NCBI RefSeq assembly: GCF_049800955.1
Contig: NZ_JBNAGA010000002.1
Span: forward strand, 1 to 64,000
DNA length: 64,000 bases
Direction: 5' to 3'
Source: JAKVBH01 sp049800955
GTDB taxonomy: Bacteria; Pseudomonadota; Alphaproteobacteria; Rhodobacterales; Rhodobacteraceae
Shown: positions 32,011-41,801 of the stretch, piece after piece
Layout of the letters: each line of letters opens with the position of its first letter
How positions within the stretch are numbered: the stretch's first letter is position 1
Position numbers and translations under genes: made by a program
The notes under the pieces: model-generated
The model's database searches: none
What the model saw: the letters and a program-made list of their open reading frames with translations, nothing else
Told to the model about the DNA's origin: nothing

Positions 32011-32107
32011 TGGTTGCTCCCGGGTGGGGCGGGGCTGCGGTCTTGGGCGATTTTTCCCAGAAGCCACTGCCAGCCGCGTGCCAAACAAAGGTGTTGTTTC
32101 ATACGTG

Positions 32108-32138
32108 AAAAGGCCGCCCGGGTGGGGCGGCCTTTTTT
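32108..32138. terminator. Bidirectional terminator of tuf copy B
   Basis: Same eight-pair GC stem with A-run and T-run flanks as at 179-209, about 100 bases beyond the tuf stop codon. Confidence 0.8.
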
Positions 32139-32239
32139 GGTTTTCCCAGAATGTCGAGTGTGTGGGCTCTCAGGCGCTTTTCTTCGAAAAGCCCTTGCCG
32201 CCCACCCTCCGTGTTTGGGCTGACGCCCAAGCCACGGTG

Positions 32240-33415
<1,176 letters not shown>

Positions 33416-33473
33416 ATCCTCAGGCGCCTCGTGGTTAGGTGGGGCCGGAATTGGCCCGTTTCACTTCGCGGGC

Positions 33474-33502
33474 GAGATATGGCGAATTGCACCGGAAATC
33501 AA
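33474..33502 (-). promoter_or_regulatory. Candidate promoter of tuf copy B
   Basis: On the minus strand TTGATT (33497-33502) and TATCTC (33474-33479) are separated by 17 bases, placed in the 90-base gap between the lipoprotein stop and the tuf start. Moderate consensus match; the only candidate I saw. Confidence 0.4.
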
Positions 33503-33505
33503 GCG

Positions 33506-34240
33506 TCAGTTGGCGGCTTCTTCCGCCTCCGCCGCGATAGCCACCACTTCCGGGTCACTCACGGCCTCCTCCGGCTCCACGACACTGGAGCTTTGGACGT
33601 CATCGCTTTGCGACGTCGCTGCGTCGGCCGCGTCTGTCGCCTCCGCAGACGTGGGCATCTCGTCACCCTCCCCCGCCTCATTGCCGGCCTCACCGCCGGG
33701 CCGAAACCCCCGGAACCACTTCTCCTGCCGCTTTTGGCGGCCGAGCCAGACCTCGACCTGTTTGGCCGCGTTGATGGCGAGGTTTTCCAGCTGTTCTTCA
33801 CGGGTCTGCGTCAGGCCGGAGCCCACGACCGTTTCGGCGGAGAAGGTCTCTGTTGCCGTGAACTCCTTGGGTTCGCCGTTCATTTTCTTGCCTTCTGCAT
33901 CGTCCCAGACGGTGATCCGGTAGATCAGGACGGATTTGGGCTGCAAGACCAGCGGCACGCCGACCTGCGCCACGACATAGCCCTCAACCGAGACACCGAA
34001 ATGATACAGGCGTTCGCCATCATAGCGACGGAACCGGTCTTCCAGCGCCTTGTCGACCGCGGCGATCCATTCCTCTTGCGAGACCTCCCGGGAGAGCGGA
34101 CCTTTCACAAGATTTGGCGCCACAACCACCGAATGGCCCAGACGGAAATCGCCCAGCGGTGCGGGGGGCTTATCCAGATCGCGCCCACCGGTACACGCCG
34201 CCAATGAAAGCAGCGCAAGACAAAGAACAACAAAACGCAC
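33506..34240 (-). CDS. Hypothetical lipoprotein
   Basis: A 244-residue precursor with lipobox LSLAAC and lipidated Cys16, so an outer- or inner-membrane-anchored periplasmic protein. The middle part has HSVVVAPNLVKGPLSREVSQ and ALEDRFRRYDGERLYHFGVS, as in conserved Rhodobacterales lipoproteins of unknown function. The last 60 residues are low-complexity, acidic and Ala/Glu/Ser-rich. GTG at 34240 is chosen because GGGGGAGA lies just upstream; an ATG 12 codons earlier gives a poor signal peptide. Divergent from the P450 gene. Confidence 0.78.
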   Translation of the reverse strand: MRFVVLCLALLSLAACTGGRDLDKPPAPLGDFRLGHSVVVAPNLVKGPLSREVSQEEWIAAVDKALEDRFRRYDGERLYHFGVSVEGYVVAQVGVPLVLQPKSVLIYRITVWDDAEGKKMNGEPKEFTATETFSAETVVGSGLTQTREEQLENLAINAAKQVEVWLGRQKRQEKWFRGFRPGGEAGNEAGEGDEMPTSAEATDAADAATSQSDDVQSSSVVEPEEAVSDPEVVAIAAEAEEAAN

Positions 34241-34373
34241 GGGCGTCTCCCCCTCAGACCGGCTTGCCAGACGCAAAGCCTTACTCCCGCGCTAGTTAGC
34301 CAAACAGGCGCGCAGGCGCAATTGCCCTGGGCGGCTTGGCGCATATATGCCTAGGAAGTGACGCGAGGACATC

Positions 34374-35744
34374 ATGCCAGACACGACCCTGCCGCAAACC
34401 GCTCTGCCCGTTCGGGCGGACTTGGTGACAAAGCCGATGACATTGCTGCAAAGCCTGTCTGCGGCGCGCAACAACCTGCTGCAAATCTTGCCGGAGATCG
34501 CCACGCGCCAGCCGATGGTCTCAGGCAAGACGGGCACGCGCTGGCACATGGTCATGGATCCCCCCTCGATCAAGCGCATCGTGTTGGAAAGGCTGGATGA
34601 TTACCCGAAATCCAAGGTGACGAAGAACCTGTTGCGCCCGGCTATTGGCGACTCGCTCTTTATCGCCGAGGGAGCCCATTGGCGCTGGCAGCGGCGCGCG
34701 GCGGCGCCCGTCTTCACCCATCGCAATATCATGAACCTGGCGCCAATGATGACCGGCGCCGCCGCGCGTTGCGCCGAGCGGATTGAGAACGCCGGGCCGC
34801 GCGCGGTGAACCTCTTTGACGAGATGGTCACGACGACCTTTGATGTGATCTCCGATGTCACATTTTCGGGAGATGAGGGCTTTGACCGGCAATCGGTTCA
34901 CACCGCCATCGATGCCTATATCGATCAGGCCGGGCGGATTTCGCTCTTTGACGTGTTGGGCTTTCCCGATTGGGTGCCGCGCCCGGGGCGGATGATCGTG
35001 GGCGGCACGGGGCTCAAGGACATGAAGGCCATAGCTGATCAGACCATCGAGGCCCGCGCCAAACGGGGGACCGAGGGCGTGCCCGATCTGCTGGACCTGC
35101 TGCTCTCGGGCGAAGACCCGGAAACCAAGCGCAGCATGACCACTTCCGAGGTGCGCGACAACCTGCTGGCCTTCATCGTCGCGGGTCATGAGACGACGGC
35201 GCTGGCCCTCTCCTGGGCGCTGTATCTCTGTGCCTTCGATCAGGATGTGCAGGACCGCGCGCGGGCCGAGCTGCAGGGGGTTATAAAGGATGGCGTGGTG
35301 CGGGGCGAGGATGTGGCCCAGCTGCCGCTCATTCGCGCGATTGTGGATGAGGCGCTGCGGCTCTATCCGCCTGCGGGCATCGTCTCGCGCACGGCGCAGG
35401 TGGCCGACGAGCTCTGCGGGCGCGAGATCCGGCCCGGAGATACGGTCATGATCCCGATCTATGCGCTGCACCGCCATCATATGCTCTGGGAGGAGCCCGA
35501 CGCCTTCCGGCCTGACCGTTGGCTCACCGGCAAGAAGCCGGATCGCTATTCCTATTTCCCCTTTGGCGACGGGCCGCGCATCTGCATTGGCGCGTCTTTT
35601 GCGCTGACAGAGGCTGTGATCATTCTGGGCACGCTTCTGGCGCGTCACAAGTTTACCCCGGTGCCCGGACGCACGCCGGAGCCTGTCATGATCCTGACAT
35701 TGCGCCCTGATGGCGGTGTCTGGCTGGAAGCTGAGCCGGTTTAA
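34374..35744 (+). CDS. Cytochrome P450
   Basis: A 456-residue heme monooxygenase, soluble as usual for bacterial forms. The I-helix AGHETT lies at residues 270-275, the ExxR pair is E326/R329 in EALRLYPP, and the heme loop FPFGDGPRICIG has the ligand Cys404. It resembles CYP-type enzymes acting on fatty acids or terpenoids, but the substrate cannot be read. No ferredoxin or reductase gene is adjacent. Divergent from the lipoprotein gene with about 130 bases between and convergent with the PaiB-like gene. Confidence 0.93.
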   Translation: MPDTTLPQTALPVRADLVTKPMTLLQSLSAARNNLLQILPEIATRQPMVSGKTGTRWHMVMDPPSIKRIVLERLDDYPKSKVTKNLLRPAIGDSLFIAEGAHWRWQRRAAAPVFTHRNIMNLAPMMTGAAARCAERIENAGPRAVNLFDEMVTTTFDVISDVTFSGDEGFDRQSVHTAIDAYIDQAGRISLFDVLGFPDWVPRPGRMIVGGTGLKDMKAIADQTIEARAKRGTEGVPDLLDLLLSGEDPETKRSMTTSEVRDNLLAFIVAGHETTALALSWALYLCAFDQDVQDRARAELQGVIKDGVVRGEDVAQLPLIRAIVDEALRLYPPAGIVSRTAQVADELCGREIRPGDTVMIPIYALHRHHMLWEEPDAFRPDRWLTGKKPDRYSYFPFGDGPRICIGASFALTEAVIILGTLLARHKFTPVPGRTPEPVMILTLRPDGGVWLEAEPV

Positions 35745-35751
35745 GCCCGGT

Positions 35752-36408
35752 TCAGGCGCCGCGCATGAGCGCGGCCAGCATGGCCAACTCGCTCCCCTGA
35801 CCATAGGCTTCCACATGGTCTGCCGCGCTGAGACGCGCGGCAGGCTCTTTGTTTTGGTTGAGCTTCCATGTCCCCGTGATCTCTTCGACATGCAGCACGA
35901 AGGGCCGGATGGCGCGCATCATGCGCTCCATGACGCCCTCCGACATTTTATCGGTCTTCCATGGGGCTTTGGGCGCGAGGCGCTCTTCGAAATGCGCGGA
36001 TTGGCGCTCCAGCAGATCGTGCAGACCGGCCTCGGGCAAGGGCTCGAGCCGCCCTGTCAGATGTACGGCGATGTAGTTCCATGTCGGTACTTGATCGGCG
36101 GTCTCGTACCAGTCGGGCGAGATGTAGCTATCGGGGCCTGTGATGGCGATGCGGGCGGCGGCGGGCAGTGCTTTGCAGATCGGGTTTGAACGCACGAGGT
36201 GCAGCTCTGCCTTCGTCCCGTCTGCGTTTAGCAGGAAGGGGATATGGGACAGGAGCGGCGGGCCATTCTGCGCAGCAACCTGTGCGCCCTTCGGCGCAGC
36301 AACCTGTGCGCCCTTCGGCGCAACGGCCAGCATGCCAAAGCCGCGCTCCCGGGCGAAAGCTGCGTTGCGTTCGGCGCTTTCATGTCGGAAGGCGGGATTG
36401 GGGTGCAT
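35752..36408 (-). CDS. PaiB-like FMN-binding negative transcriptional regulator
   Basis: A 218-residue PaiB-type protein with a flavin-reductase-like split barrel: MHPNPAFRHESAERNAAFA at the start, LLSHIPFLLN near 52-61 and TWNYIAVHLTGRLEPL near 110-125. The PaiB family is named for repression of sporulation genes, but its members elsewhere are poorly defined. Near residues 29-46 the octapeptide APKGAQVA occurs twice in a row, from a perfect 24-base tandem duplication at about 36277-36326. Convergent with the P450 gene. Confidence 0.85.
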   Translation of the reverse strand: MHPNPAFRHESAERNAAFARERGFGMLAVAPKGAQVAAPKGAQVAAQNGPPLLSHIPFLLNADGTKAELHLVRSNPICKALPAAARIAITGPDSYISPDWYETADQVPTWNYIAVHLTGRLEPLPEAGLHDLLERQSAHFEERLAPKAPWKTDKMSEGVMERMMRAIRPFVLHVEEITGTWKLNQNKEPAARLSAADHVEAYGQGSELAMLAALMRGA

Positions 36409-36441
36409 GGTGGGTTTTGCGTATTTGGGGCCAGAAGAAGA

Positions 36442-37701
36442 TCAGGCTGCGAGATGTTTGGGCGTTGCGCCTTTGATGGCCGCCTGAACAATGCTGCCTT
36501 CGGCTTGCGGCGTCTCGAAATGCACTTCTGCGAAATGCGGAGTGCGGCCCATATGGGGGTTTTCCATCAAGACGGGATGCGTCTTGCCGATCTGGGCTGC
36601 GAGATGGATCTGCATCTGGCGCTCTCCGGCGGCGCGCAAGCGTTTGGCGCGGTCTTTGATCGTGCGGCCATCGACTGCCGGCATGCGCGCGGCGGGCGTT
36701 CCGGGCCGGGGGCTGTAGGGGAACACGTGCAGCCAGGTCAGATCGCAATCCTCGACCAGTTTCAGCGAGTTTTCGAACATGGCTTCAGTCTCGGTGGGGA
36801 AGCCCGCGATGATGTCCGCGCCGAAGGTCATGTCCGGGCGCAGGCGGCGCGCCTCTTCGCAGAAGGCAATGGCATCGTCGCGCAGGTGGCGGCGTTTCAT
36901 ACGTTTGAGGATCATGTCATCGCCCGCTTGCAGGCTCAGGTGCAGGTGCGGCATGAGGCGCGGCTCGGTGGCGATGGCCTGTATGAGGTTCGGGTCCACC
37001 TCGATGGAATCGATGGAAGAGATCCGCAGGCGGGCCAGATCGGGGACCAGTTTGAGAATGCGCATGACCAGATCGCCGAGTTTGGGCATCTGGGGCAGAT
37101 CCGCGCCCCAGCTTGTCAGGTCCACCCCCGTCAGTACCACCTCATGATAGCCGCGATCCACCAGCCGTTTGATCTGATCGACAACCACGCCTGCGGGCAC
37201 CGAGCGGGAATTGCCGCGCCCGTAGGGGATGATGCAGAAGGTGCAGCGGTGATCGCAGCCGTTTTGCACCTGGACATAGGCGCGGCTTCGCGTGCCGAAG
37301 CCATCGATCAGGTGGCCTGCGGTCTCTGTCACAGACATGATGTCATCGACCTGCACAGCTTCTGTCTCACCGATGAAATCTGCGGCGAGGCCCGTCCATG
37401 TCTTGGGCTGCATCTTCTCGGTATTGCCGATGACGGCATCGACCTCCTCCATGCGGGCGAAGGTCTCGGGTTCGGTCTGCGCAGCGCAGCCTGTTACGAT
37501 CAGGCGCGCGTCGGGATTGGCGCGGCGCAGCTTGCGGATCTCCTGGCGCGCCTTGCGCACGGCCTCAGACGTCACGGCGCAAGTATTGATCACCACCGCA
37601 TCTTCAACGCCAGCGGCGCGTGCGAGCTCTTTCATGGCCTCGGTCTCATAGGCGTTGAGGCGGCAGCCCAGCGTGGAGAAGACGGGCGCTCTAGATGTCA
37701 T
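36442..37701 (-). CDS. mtaB: tRNA t6A37 methylthiotransferase MtaB
   Basis: A 419-residue radical-SAM methylthiotransferase that turns t6A37 into ms2t6A37 in tRNAs reading ANN codons. The N-terminal cluster ligands are Cys13, Cys41 and Cys72 (LGCRLN, NTCAVT, TGCAAQ). The radical-SAM CxxxCxxC is Cys149, Cys153 and Cys156 in NGCDHRCTFC. A C-terminal TRAM-like end seems short, as is common for MtaB. The start overlaps the dapF stop by 11 bases, so the two form an operon. Confidence 0.93.
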   Translation of the reverse strand: MTSRAPVFSTLGCRLNAYETEAMKELARAAGVEDAVVINTCAVTSEAVRKARQEIRKLRRANPDARLIVTGCAAQTEPETFARMEEVDAVIGNTEKMQPKTWTGLAADFIGETEAVQVDDIMSVTETAGHLIDGFGTRSRAYVQVQNGCDHRCTFCIIPYGRGNSRSVPAGVVVDQIKRLVDRGYHEVVLTGVDLTSWGADLPQMPKLGDLVMRILKLVPDLARLRISSIDSIEVDPNLIQAIATEPRLMPHLHLSLQAGDDMILKRMKRRHLRDDAIAFCEEARRLRPDMTFGADIIAGFPTETEAMFENSLKLVEDCDLTWLHVFPYSPRPGTPAARMPAVDGRTIKDRAKRLRAAGERQMQIHLAAQIGKTHPVLMENPHMGRTPHFAEVHFETPQAEGSIVQAAIKGATPKHLAA

Positions 37702-38509
37702 CGCGCGCGCTTTGCAGGAAAGCCTCCGTCAGCGTGCCGGTAAAGACATGGGCCGTGGGGCCTGTCATCCAGACGCCATCTTCGCGCCAGTCGACCTCCA
37801 GCGTGCCGCCATCAAGCTCAATCCTTACAGCGCGCCCTGTCAGCCCCTTGCGGTGGGCTGCGACGGCGGTGGCGCAGGAGGAGGACCCAGAGGCCAGCGT
37901 GATCCCTGTGCCCCGCTCCCACACGCGCATGCGCAGATGGTCCGGGCCGATCAGGCTGGCGACCTGGACATTTGTGCGTTCAGGGTAAAGCGGATGATGC
38001 TCATATCGGGGCCCGAATGTCTCGAGGGGCACGGCGGTCGCGTCATCCACAAAGAAGGTGCAATGGGGGTTGCCCATGCCTGTGGCCACGGGGCTGCCTT
38101 CGATAGGAAGCTCGAGCGTATCCATGTCTTCGGACAGCGGGATCTCGTGCCACAGAAGCTGCGGCGCGCCCATGTTGACGGAGGTGAGGCCCTTGCCCTG
38201 ATCACGGGCGTGCAGCACTCCGCGATCTGTCGTGAGTGTGAGCTGGTCGGCCCCGCTCTCGTCGAAGATCATGCGCGCGATACAGCGGGTGGCATTGCCG
38301 CAGGCGGCCGAGGGCGAACCGTCGGCGTTCAGAAAGGTCAGATGCGCGTCGGCCTCGCCTTTGGTGATGATGGCCATCTGATCGAAGCCCACGCCGCAAT
38401 GCCGGTCAGCCAGCGCCAGCGCCAGCGCAGGTGGCATATCCACCGTCCCGTCTCGCGCATCGAAAACGACAAAATCGTTGCCGAGCCCGTGCATTTTATG
38501 GAATGTCAT
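37691..38509 (-). CDS. dapF: Diaminopimelate epimerase
   Basis: Converts LL- to meso-diaminopimelate for lysine and peptidoglycan synthesis, a PLP-independent racemase with two catalytic cysteines. Both are visible, in AACGNATRC (first half) and SGSSSCATAVAAH (second half). The 272-residue form starting MTFHKMHGLGNDFVV matches the family; earlier ATGs at 38521 and 38575 remain in frame and no ribosome-binding site decides. It precedes mtaB, with tRNA-Lys on the opposite strand upstream. Confidence 0.93.
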   Translation of the reverse strand: MTFHKMHGLGNDFVVFDARDGTVDMPPALALALADRHCGVGFDQMAIITKGEADAHLTFLNADGSPSAACGNATRCIARMIFDESGADQLTLTTDRGVLHARDQGKGLTSVNMGAPQLLWHEIPLSEDMDTLELPIEGSPVATGMGNPHCTFFVDDATAVPLETFGPRYEHHPLYPERTNVQVASLIGPDHLRMRVWERGTGITLASGSSSCATAVAAHRKGLTGRAVRIELDGGTLEVDWREDGVWMTGPTAHVFTGTLTEAFLQSARDDI

Positions 38510-38626
38510 CGCTTGCGTCATGTCGGGCATATAGAAGAGCGCCTGCGACGAATCCAGCCTCTGGGCGATTTTCATGATTTTTGCGGTTGACCGCCGGGGA
38601 TGACCTTTCTAGATAGCCCCCCTAGT

Positions 38627-38702
38627 GGGCCGTTAGCTCAGTTGGTAGAGCAACTGACTTTTAATCAGTGGGTCGCAGGTTCGAATCCTGCACGGCTCAC
38701 CA
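38627..38702 (+). tRNA. tRNA-Lys (anticodon TTT)
   Basis: A 76-base cloverleaf with encoded CCA. Acceptor GGGCCGT pairs with ACGGCTC (one wobble), D-arm TAGCTCAGTTGGTAGAGCA, anticodon loop CTTTTAA, T-loop GGTTCGAATCC. Divergent from dapF. A decayed insertion sequence lies 250 bases downstream. Confidence 0.97.
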
Positions 38703-38954
38703 CTTTAACATCAATGTGACGACTCATGATCGTTGACCATTTTGATCATGTTCTTGGTCATTTTGGTCACCACCTTTGGTCATTGAATATTTTTCGTAGC
38801 CCTCCTCGAACTCCTGCTGTTAAGGGTCGTTGGTGTAGCGGGCGAAAACCGGACCTTCGCTGCGAGTGCTCCTGCATTTGTCCCAGACCTGGGTCAGGAC
38901 ACATTGATTTCCGCTTGGCTGCGTTATTCACGGTTCGAAAACCGAGCGGTGACC
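38703..38954. other. Intergenic stretch with short TTGGTCA repeats
   Basis: Just after tRNA-Lys, TTGGTCA occurs three times (38754-38760, 38763-38769, 38776-38782) with an inverted TGACCA at 38734-38739. The rest has no gene I can support. It may be the left flank of the insertion sequence remnant. Confidence 0.45.
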
Positions 38955-39542
38955 ATGTCTGATCTTTTCTGGCTGACCACTGCCCGGCAGGGTATTTCCG
39001 CAGGAAATGTCCCGAGAGGGGCGCACCAAGGGCGGCATGAACACCAAGTTGCATGCCATCTGCGATAGATGAGCCATGTCGCGCCATTGGTTCGAGCGAC
39101 AATGGCGAATGGCGTCCGCTCAACCTGGTCGTCACCGCCGGTCCCGCTCTCATCGAAACTTCGGTTCGACTGTCGCGCAACGGGTCAGCGATTACGTTGG
39201 CGCGCGGGCATTGCTGAGCAGCCTGCCCGATGTCGATTGGCTGCTCGGGGATCGTGGCAATGACGCCGAGCGGTTCCGAGAAGCGTTGAAAGACAAAGGG
39301 ATACGGGCGTGTATCCCTGGCCGAAAACAGCGGAAGAAGCCAGTGAAGTACGACCAGCGTCGGTACAAACGGCGCAATCGCCCGTCTCGGGACATTGCTG
39401 CACAATACCCTGCCGGGCAGCGATCGAGATCATGTTGGGAAGGTTGAAGGACTGGCGACGGGTGGCCACTCGATACGACAGATGCCCAAAGGACTTCCTT
39501 TCAGGCAACGCCCTCGCAGCCCTCGTCATCCATTGGCTATGA
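38955..39542 (+). pseudogene. Decayed IS5-family transposase
   Basis: Fragments of one DDE transposase appear in order in different frames: MSDLFWLT at 38955, then GRTKGGMNTKLHAICD near 39015-39066, then VSDYVGARALLSSLPDVDWL with DRGNDAERFREALKDKGI and RRYKRRNR, and finally IEIMLGRLKDWRRVATRYD to the stop at 39542. About 100 codons after MSDLFWLT are missing, including the first catalytic Asp region, and at least two frameshifts separate the other parts. It cannot encode a working enzyme. No terminal inverted repeats or target duplications were identified. Confidence 0.85.
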
Positions 39543-39631
39543 GTCCTGACCCTGGGAGTATGCCCTTCTAAGGAGCCCGGAAGCCCCTACAGCTCCCCGG
39601 AAGCTCTCACAGCTCAAGGCGTTGGAGCAAA

Positions 39632-39730
39632 ACGTACCCGATGTTCCTGTCCCCAATTGGGTGCAGGCATTTTTGCAATCGGTCTTTGCGATCTTCTGTG
39701 GCGCTCCGGCGCTGGCAATCGGGTACGTTC
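39632..39730. repeat. 99-bp element with 12-bp terminal inverted repeats
   Basis: AACGTACCCGAT (39632-39643) and its exact complement ATCGGGTACGTT (39719-39730) flank 75 bases with no gene. It sits between the transposase remnant and the sulfotransferase-like gene. It could be a miniature inverted-repeat element or an RNA/DNA hairpin. No flanking target duplication is evident. The rest of the 39543-39853 gap shows nothing else. Confidence 0.55.
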
Positions 39731-39853
39731 ATCTCATCGCAAAATGAAAAGCTTCGCACGGCAGTGTAGCGGCGACGGCCCTTCGGTCTGTCACTGATCA
39801 ACCGCCTGCGGCCTTTCGATAACGCCTGAACGCCAACACAGAAAGGCATACCC

Positions 39854-40495
39854 ATGCCCCTCAAGATCATCGGAACCGGAATGAGCCGCACTGGCACCCT
39901 GTCCACGAAAATGGCGCTGGAAGCCCTCGGACTAGGGCCCTGCCATCACATGATGGAGCTCTTCGCAAACCCCACACAGGTGGAGAGATGGGTTGATGTT
40001 GCGCGCTGCGACACAACCGCATGGGAGACTGTTTTCGAAGGCTATGCCTCGCAGGTCGATTTTCCCGGTGGCCGCGTCTGGCAACAGACGATCCACGCTT
40101 TTCCCAACGCCAAGGTGCTTCACACCGAGCGCCCCGAAGAGGAATGGTGGGCCAGTTTCAGCAAGACGGTGCTGAAGGTCTGGGCCAATCACGAGAGCCT
40201 CACTCAGAACATGCCCCAGCATATCAAGGATATCTTTGTGAAACTGACGCCGTTTTATATCGACGATACCTTTGGCGGCATGCCGGACAAAGAAATGGCG
40301 CTCACGGCCTACCGCCGCAACAATCGTCTGGTGCGCGAACTGGTCCCTGCCGACCGGCTGCTGGTCTTCACACCGTCTGACGGCTGGGGGCCGCTTTGCA
40401 CATTCCTGCAAGTGCCCGTGCCGGACGCACCCTTTCCGCGCAGCAATGGACGGGATGAATTCTGGGACAATTTCGAGGAAGAACCGGCGGATTGA
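39854..40495 (+). CDS. Sulfotransferase-family protein
   Basis: A 213-residue protein of the bacterial sulfotransferase family with P-loop-like GTGMSRTGTLSTKMALEALG near residues 7-26, the probable PAPS 5'-phosphosulfate site. TERPEEEWWASF near 91-102 matches the 3'-phosphate-binding strand region, where RDP-type motifs occur in relatives. FTPSDGWGPLC follows near residue 172. It would transfer sulfate from PAPS or be a related non-catalytic protein. The acceptor is unknown. Possible monocistronic gene, tail-to-tail with the lysR-type gene. Confidence 0.8.
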   Translation: MPLKIIGTGMSRTGTLSTKMALEALGLGPCHHMMELFANPTQVERWVDVARCDTTAWETVFEGYASQVDFPGGRVWQQTIHAFPNAKVLHTERPEEEWWASFSKTVLKVWANHESLTQNMPQHIKDIFVKLTPFYIDDTFGGMPDKEMALTAYRRNNRLVRELVPADRLLVFTPSDGWGPLCTFLQVPVPDAPFPRSNGRDEFWDNFEEEPAD

Positions 40496-40531
40496 AAAAC
40501 AGGGCGCAGCACAAGCTGCGTTGCGCCCGGA

Positions 40532-41437
40532 TCACTCCGGCGCGGCAAGACCCGTCAGGGCCGCGCGGCGCGCTTTCAGGAAGGCCACGAGCGCATCCAG
40601 CACCACGCGGACCTTGGCCGAGCCACGCGCGGATTCGTGATAGAGCACCCAGCTGTCCATCTGGTCAAAGGGGTCGGGAAACACGCGCTCCAGCCCCGCG
40701 CAGGTATCGCCCACCGCGCAGAACAAAGGCCCGATCCCGCCGCCCTGCTCGATCATGACCCGCGCGGAATCCGAGTTTTCGACCCGCGTGGCCGGGCGAT
40801 CGGGGTCCGCGTATTGCTCGACCCAGCCAAACGCACAGGCATGCAAAAGAGGCGCGCCATAGCGCACGAGCGCATGGGCCCGCAGATCATCTGTCGTCTC
40901 TGGTCGCCCGACCCGCGCGAGGTAATCGGGCGAAGCATAGAGGCAGCTGCCCCAGGTAAAGGTATATGCGATAACAAGCCCCGGATCTTTCGGGGCAATC
41001 GTGCGCACTGCGATATCTGCCTCGCCTTTGGACAGATCCGCGGCCGAGATCGCACTCATGAGATCCACATGCAGGCCGGGATGAGTCTCGGCGACCTCTT
41101 CGACGAGCGGGCGCAGAACATGGGCGGCAGTGGGCACGCAGGCAATCCGCACCGTCCCCACAGGGCGCTCGCGCATGGAGCGAACGGAATTGGTTGTGGC
41201 GCTGATCCTGGCGTCCATGTCTTCCGCTGCATCGAGGACCGCGCGCCCTTCGGCCGTAAACTCGAACTTGCCGCCACCACGGATGATCAGCGGCGCGCCA
41301 AACACCTCTTCTGCGGCGGCGAGGCGGCGGCTGACCGTCGAGGCATCCACACCCAGCAATTGGGCCGCGCCCGTCACCGAGCCGCCCTTGGCCAGCGCCA
41401 GAATGATCCGAAAATCGCTCCAGTTCGGCTCGGCCAT
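40532..41437 (-). CDS. LysR-family transcriptional regulator
   Basis: A 301-residue LysR regulator with N-terminal winged helix (ALAKGGSVTGAAQLLGVDAS, TVSRRLAAAEEVFGAPLII) and a substrate-binding domain from about residue 90. The inducer cannot be read. The nearest minus-strand neighbour upstream is the Dabb gene (70 bases). The ABC operon lies divergently 1.2 kb away, so a link with it is possible but unproven. Confidence 0.92.
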   Translation of the reverse strand: MAEPNWSDFRIILALAKGGSVTGAAQLLGVDASTVSRRLAAAEEVFGAPLIIRGGGKFEFTAEGRAVLDAAEDMDARISATTNSVRSMRERPVGTVRIACVPTAAHVLRPLVEEVAETHPGLHVDLMSAISAADLSKGEADIAVRTIAPKDPGLVIAYTFTWGSCLYASPDYLARVGRPETTDDLRAHALVRYGAPLLHACAFGWVEQYADPDRPATRVENSDSARVMIEQGGGIGPLFCAVGDTCAGLERVFPDPFDQMDSWVLYHESARGSAKVRVVLDALVAFLKARRAALTGLAAPE

Positions 41438-41507
41438 CTACTGCGGGCGCCTGATTGGACGCGTCATGTCCGTGGATGTCTTGTCGGTCAGCCGTTTCAG
41501 AGGGCAC

Positions 41508-41801
41508 TTAAATCTCATGCTGGATCGCAGCGAGCTTTGCCGTCACATGCCGCGCATGGTCTTCGACATAGGCTTTATGCGCATCGCTGGAGACGTATCG
41601 GCGAAAAGCCTCCATCCCTTCGAAATCCGCAACAAGGGCCGCGTCATGGTGGTTCGGGCCGCTGCCCACATTGGTGCCGAGGCTGAACGACACCACATCG
41701 TCGCTGGTCTCGCACATCTGCGTCACCGCGTTGCGCCAAGCCGCAAGCTGCGGCTCCGACGCCTCCGACTTGAAAGAGACAAGTACGATGTGTCGCAGCA
41801 T
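41508..41801 (-). CDS. Dabb-family stress-responsive barrel protein
   Basis: A 97-residue protein of the dimeric alpha-beta barrel family: MLRHIVLVSFKSEAS, VVSFSLGTNVGSG, DAALVADFEGMEAFRRYV and a conserved histidine in SSDAHKAYVEDHARHVT. Members are small cytoplasmic ligand-binding or stress-linked proteins, some with olivetolic acid cyclase-like activity. Start at MLRHIVL (41801); 13 upstream codons are unlike the family. Same strand as the LysR gene. Confidence 0.88.
   Translation of the reverse strand: MLRHIVLVSFKSEASEPQLAAWRNAVTQMCETSDDVVSFSLGTNVGSGPNHHDAALVADFEGMEAFRRYVSSDAHKAYVEDHARHVTAKLAAIQHEI

Noticed and set aside
36277..36326. Possible CRISPR-like repeat
   Set aside because: Only two directly abutting 24-base copies with no spacers, and the repeat is in frame within a gene.
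38627..38702. Genomic island attachment site at the tRNA-Lys 3' end
   Set aside because: I looked for a second copy of the tRNA 3' end downstream and found none in the window, and no integrase gene is present.
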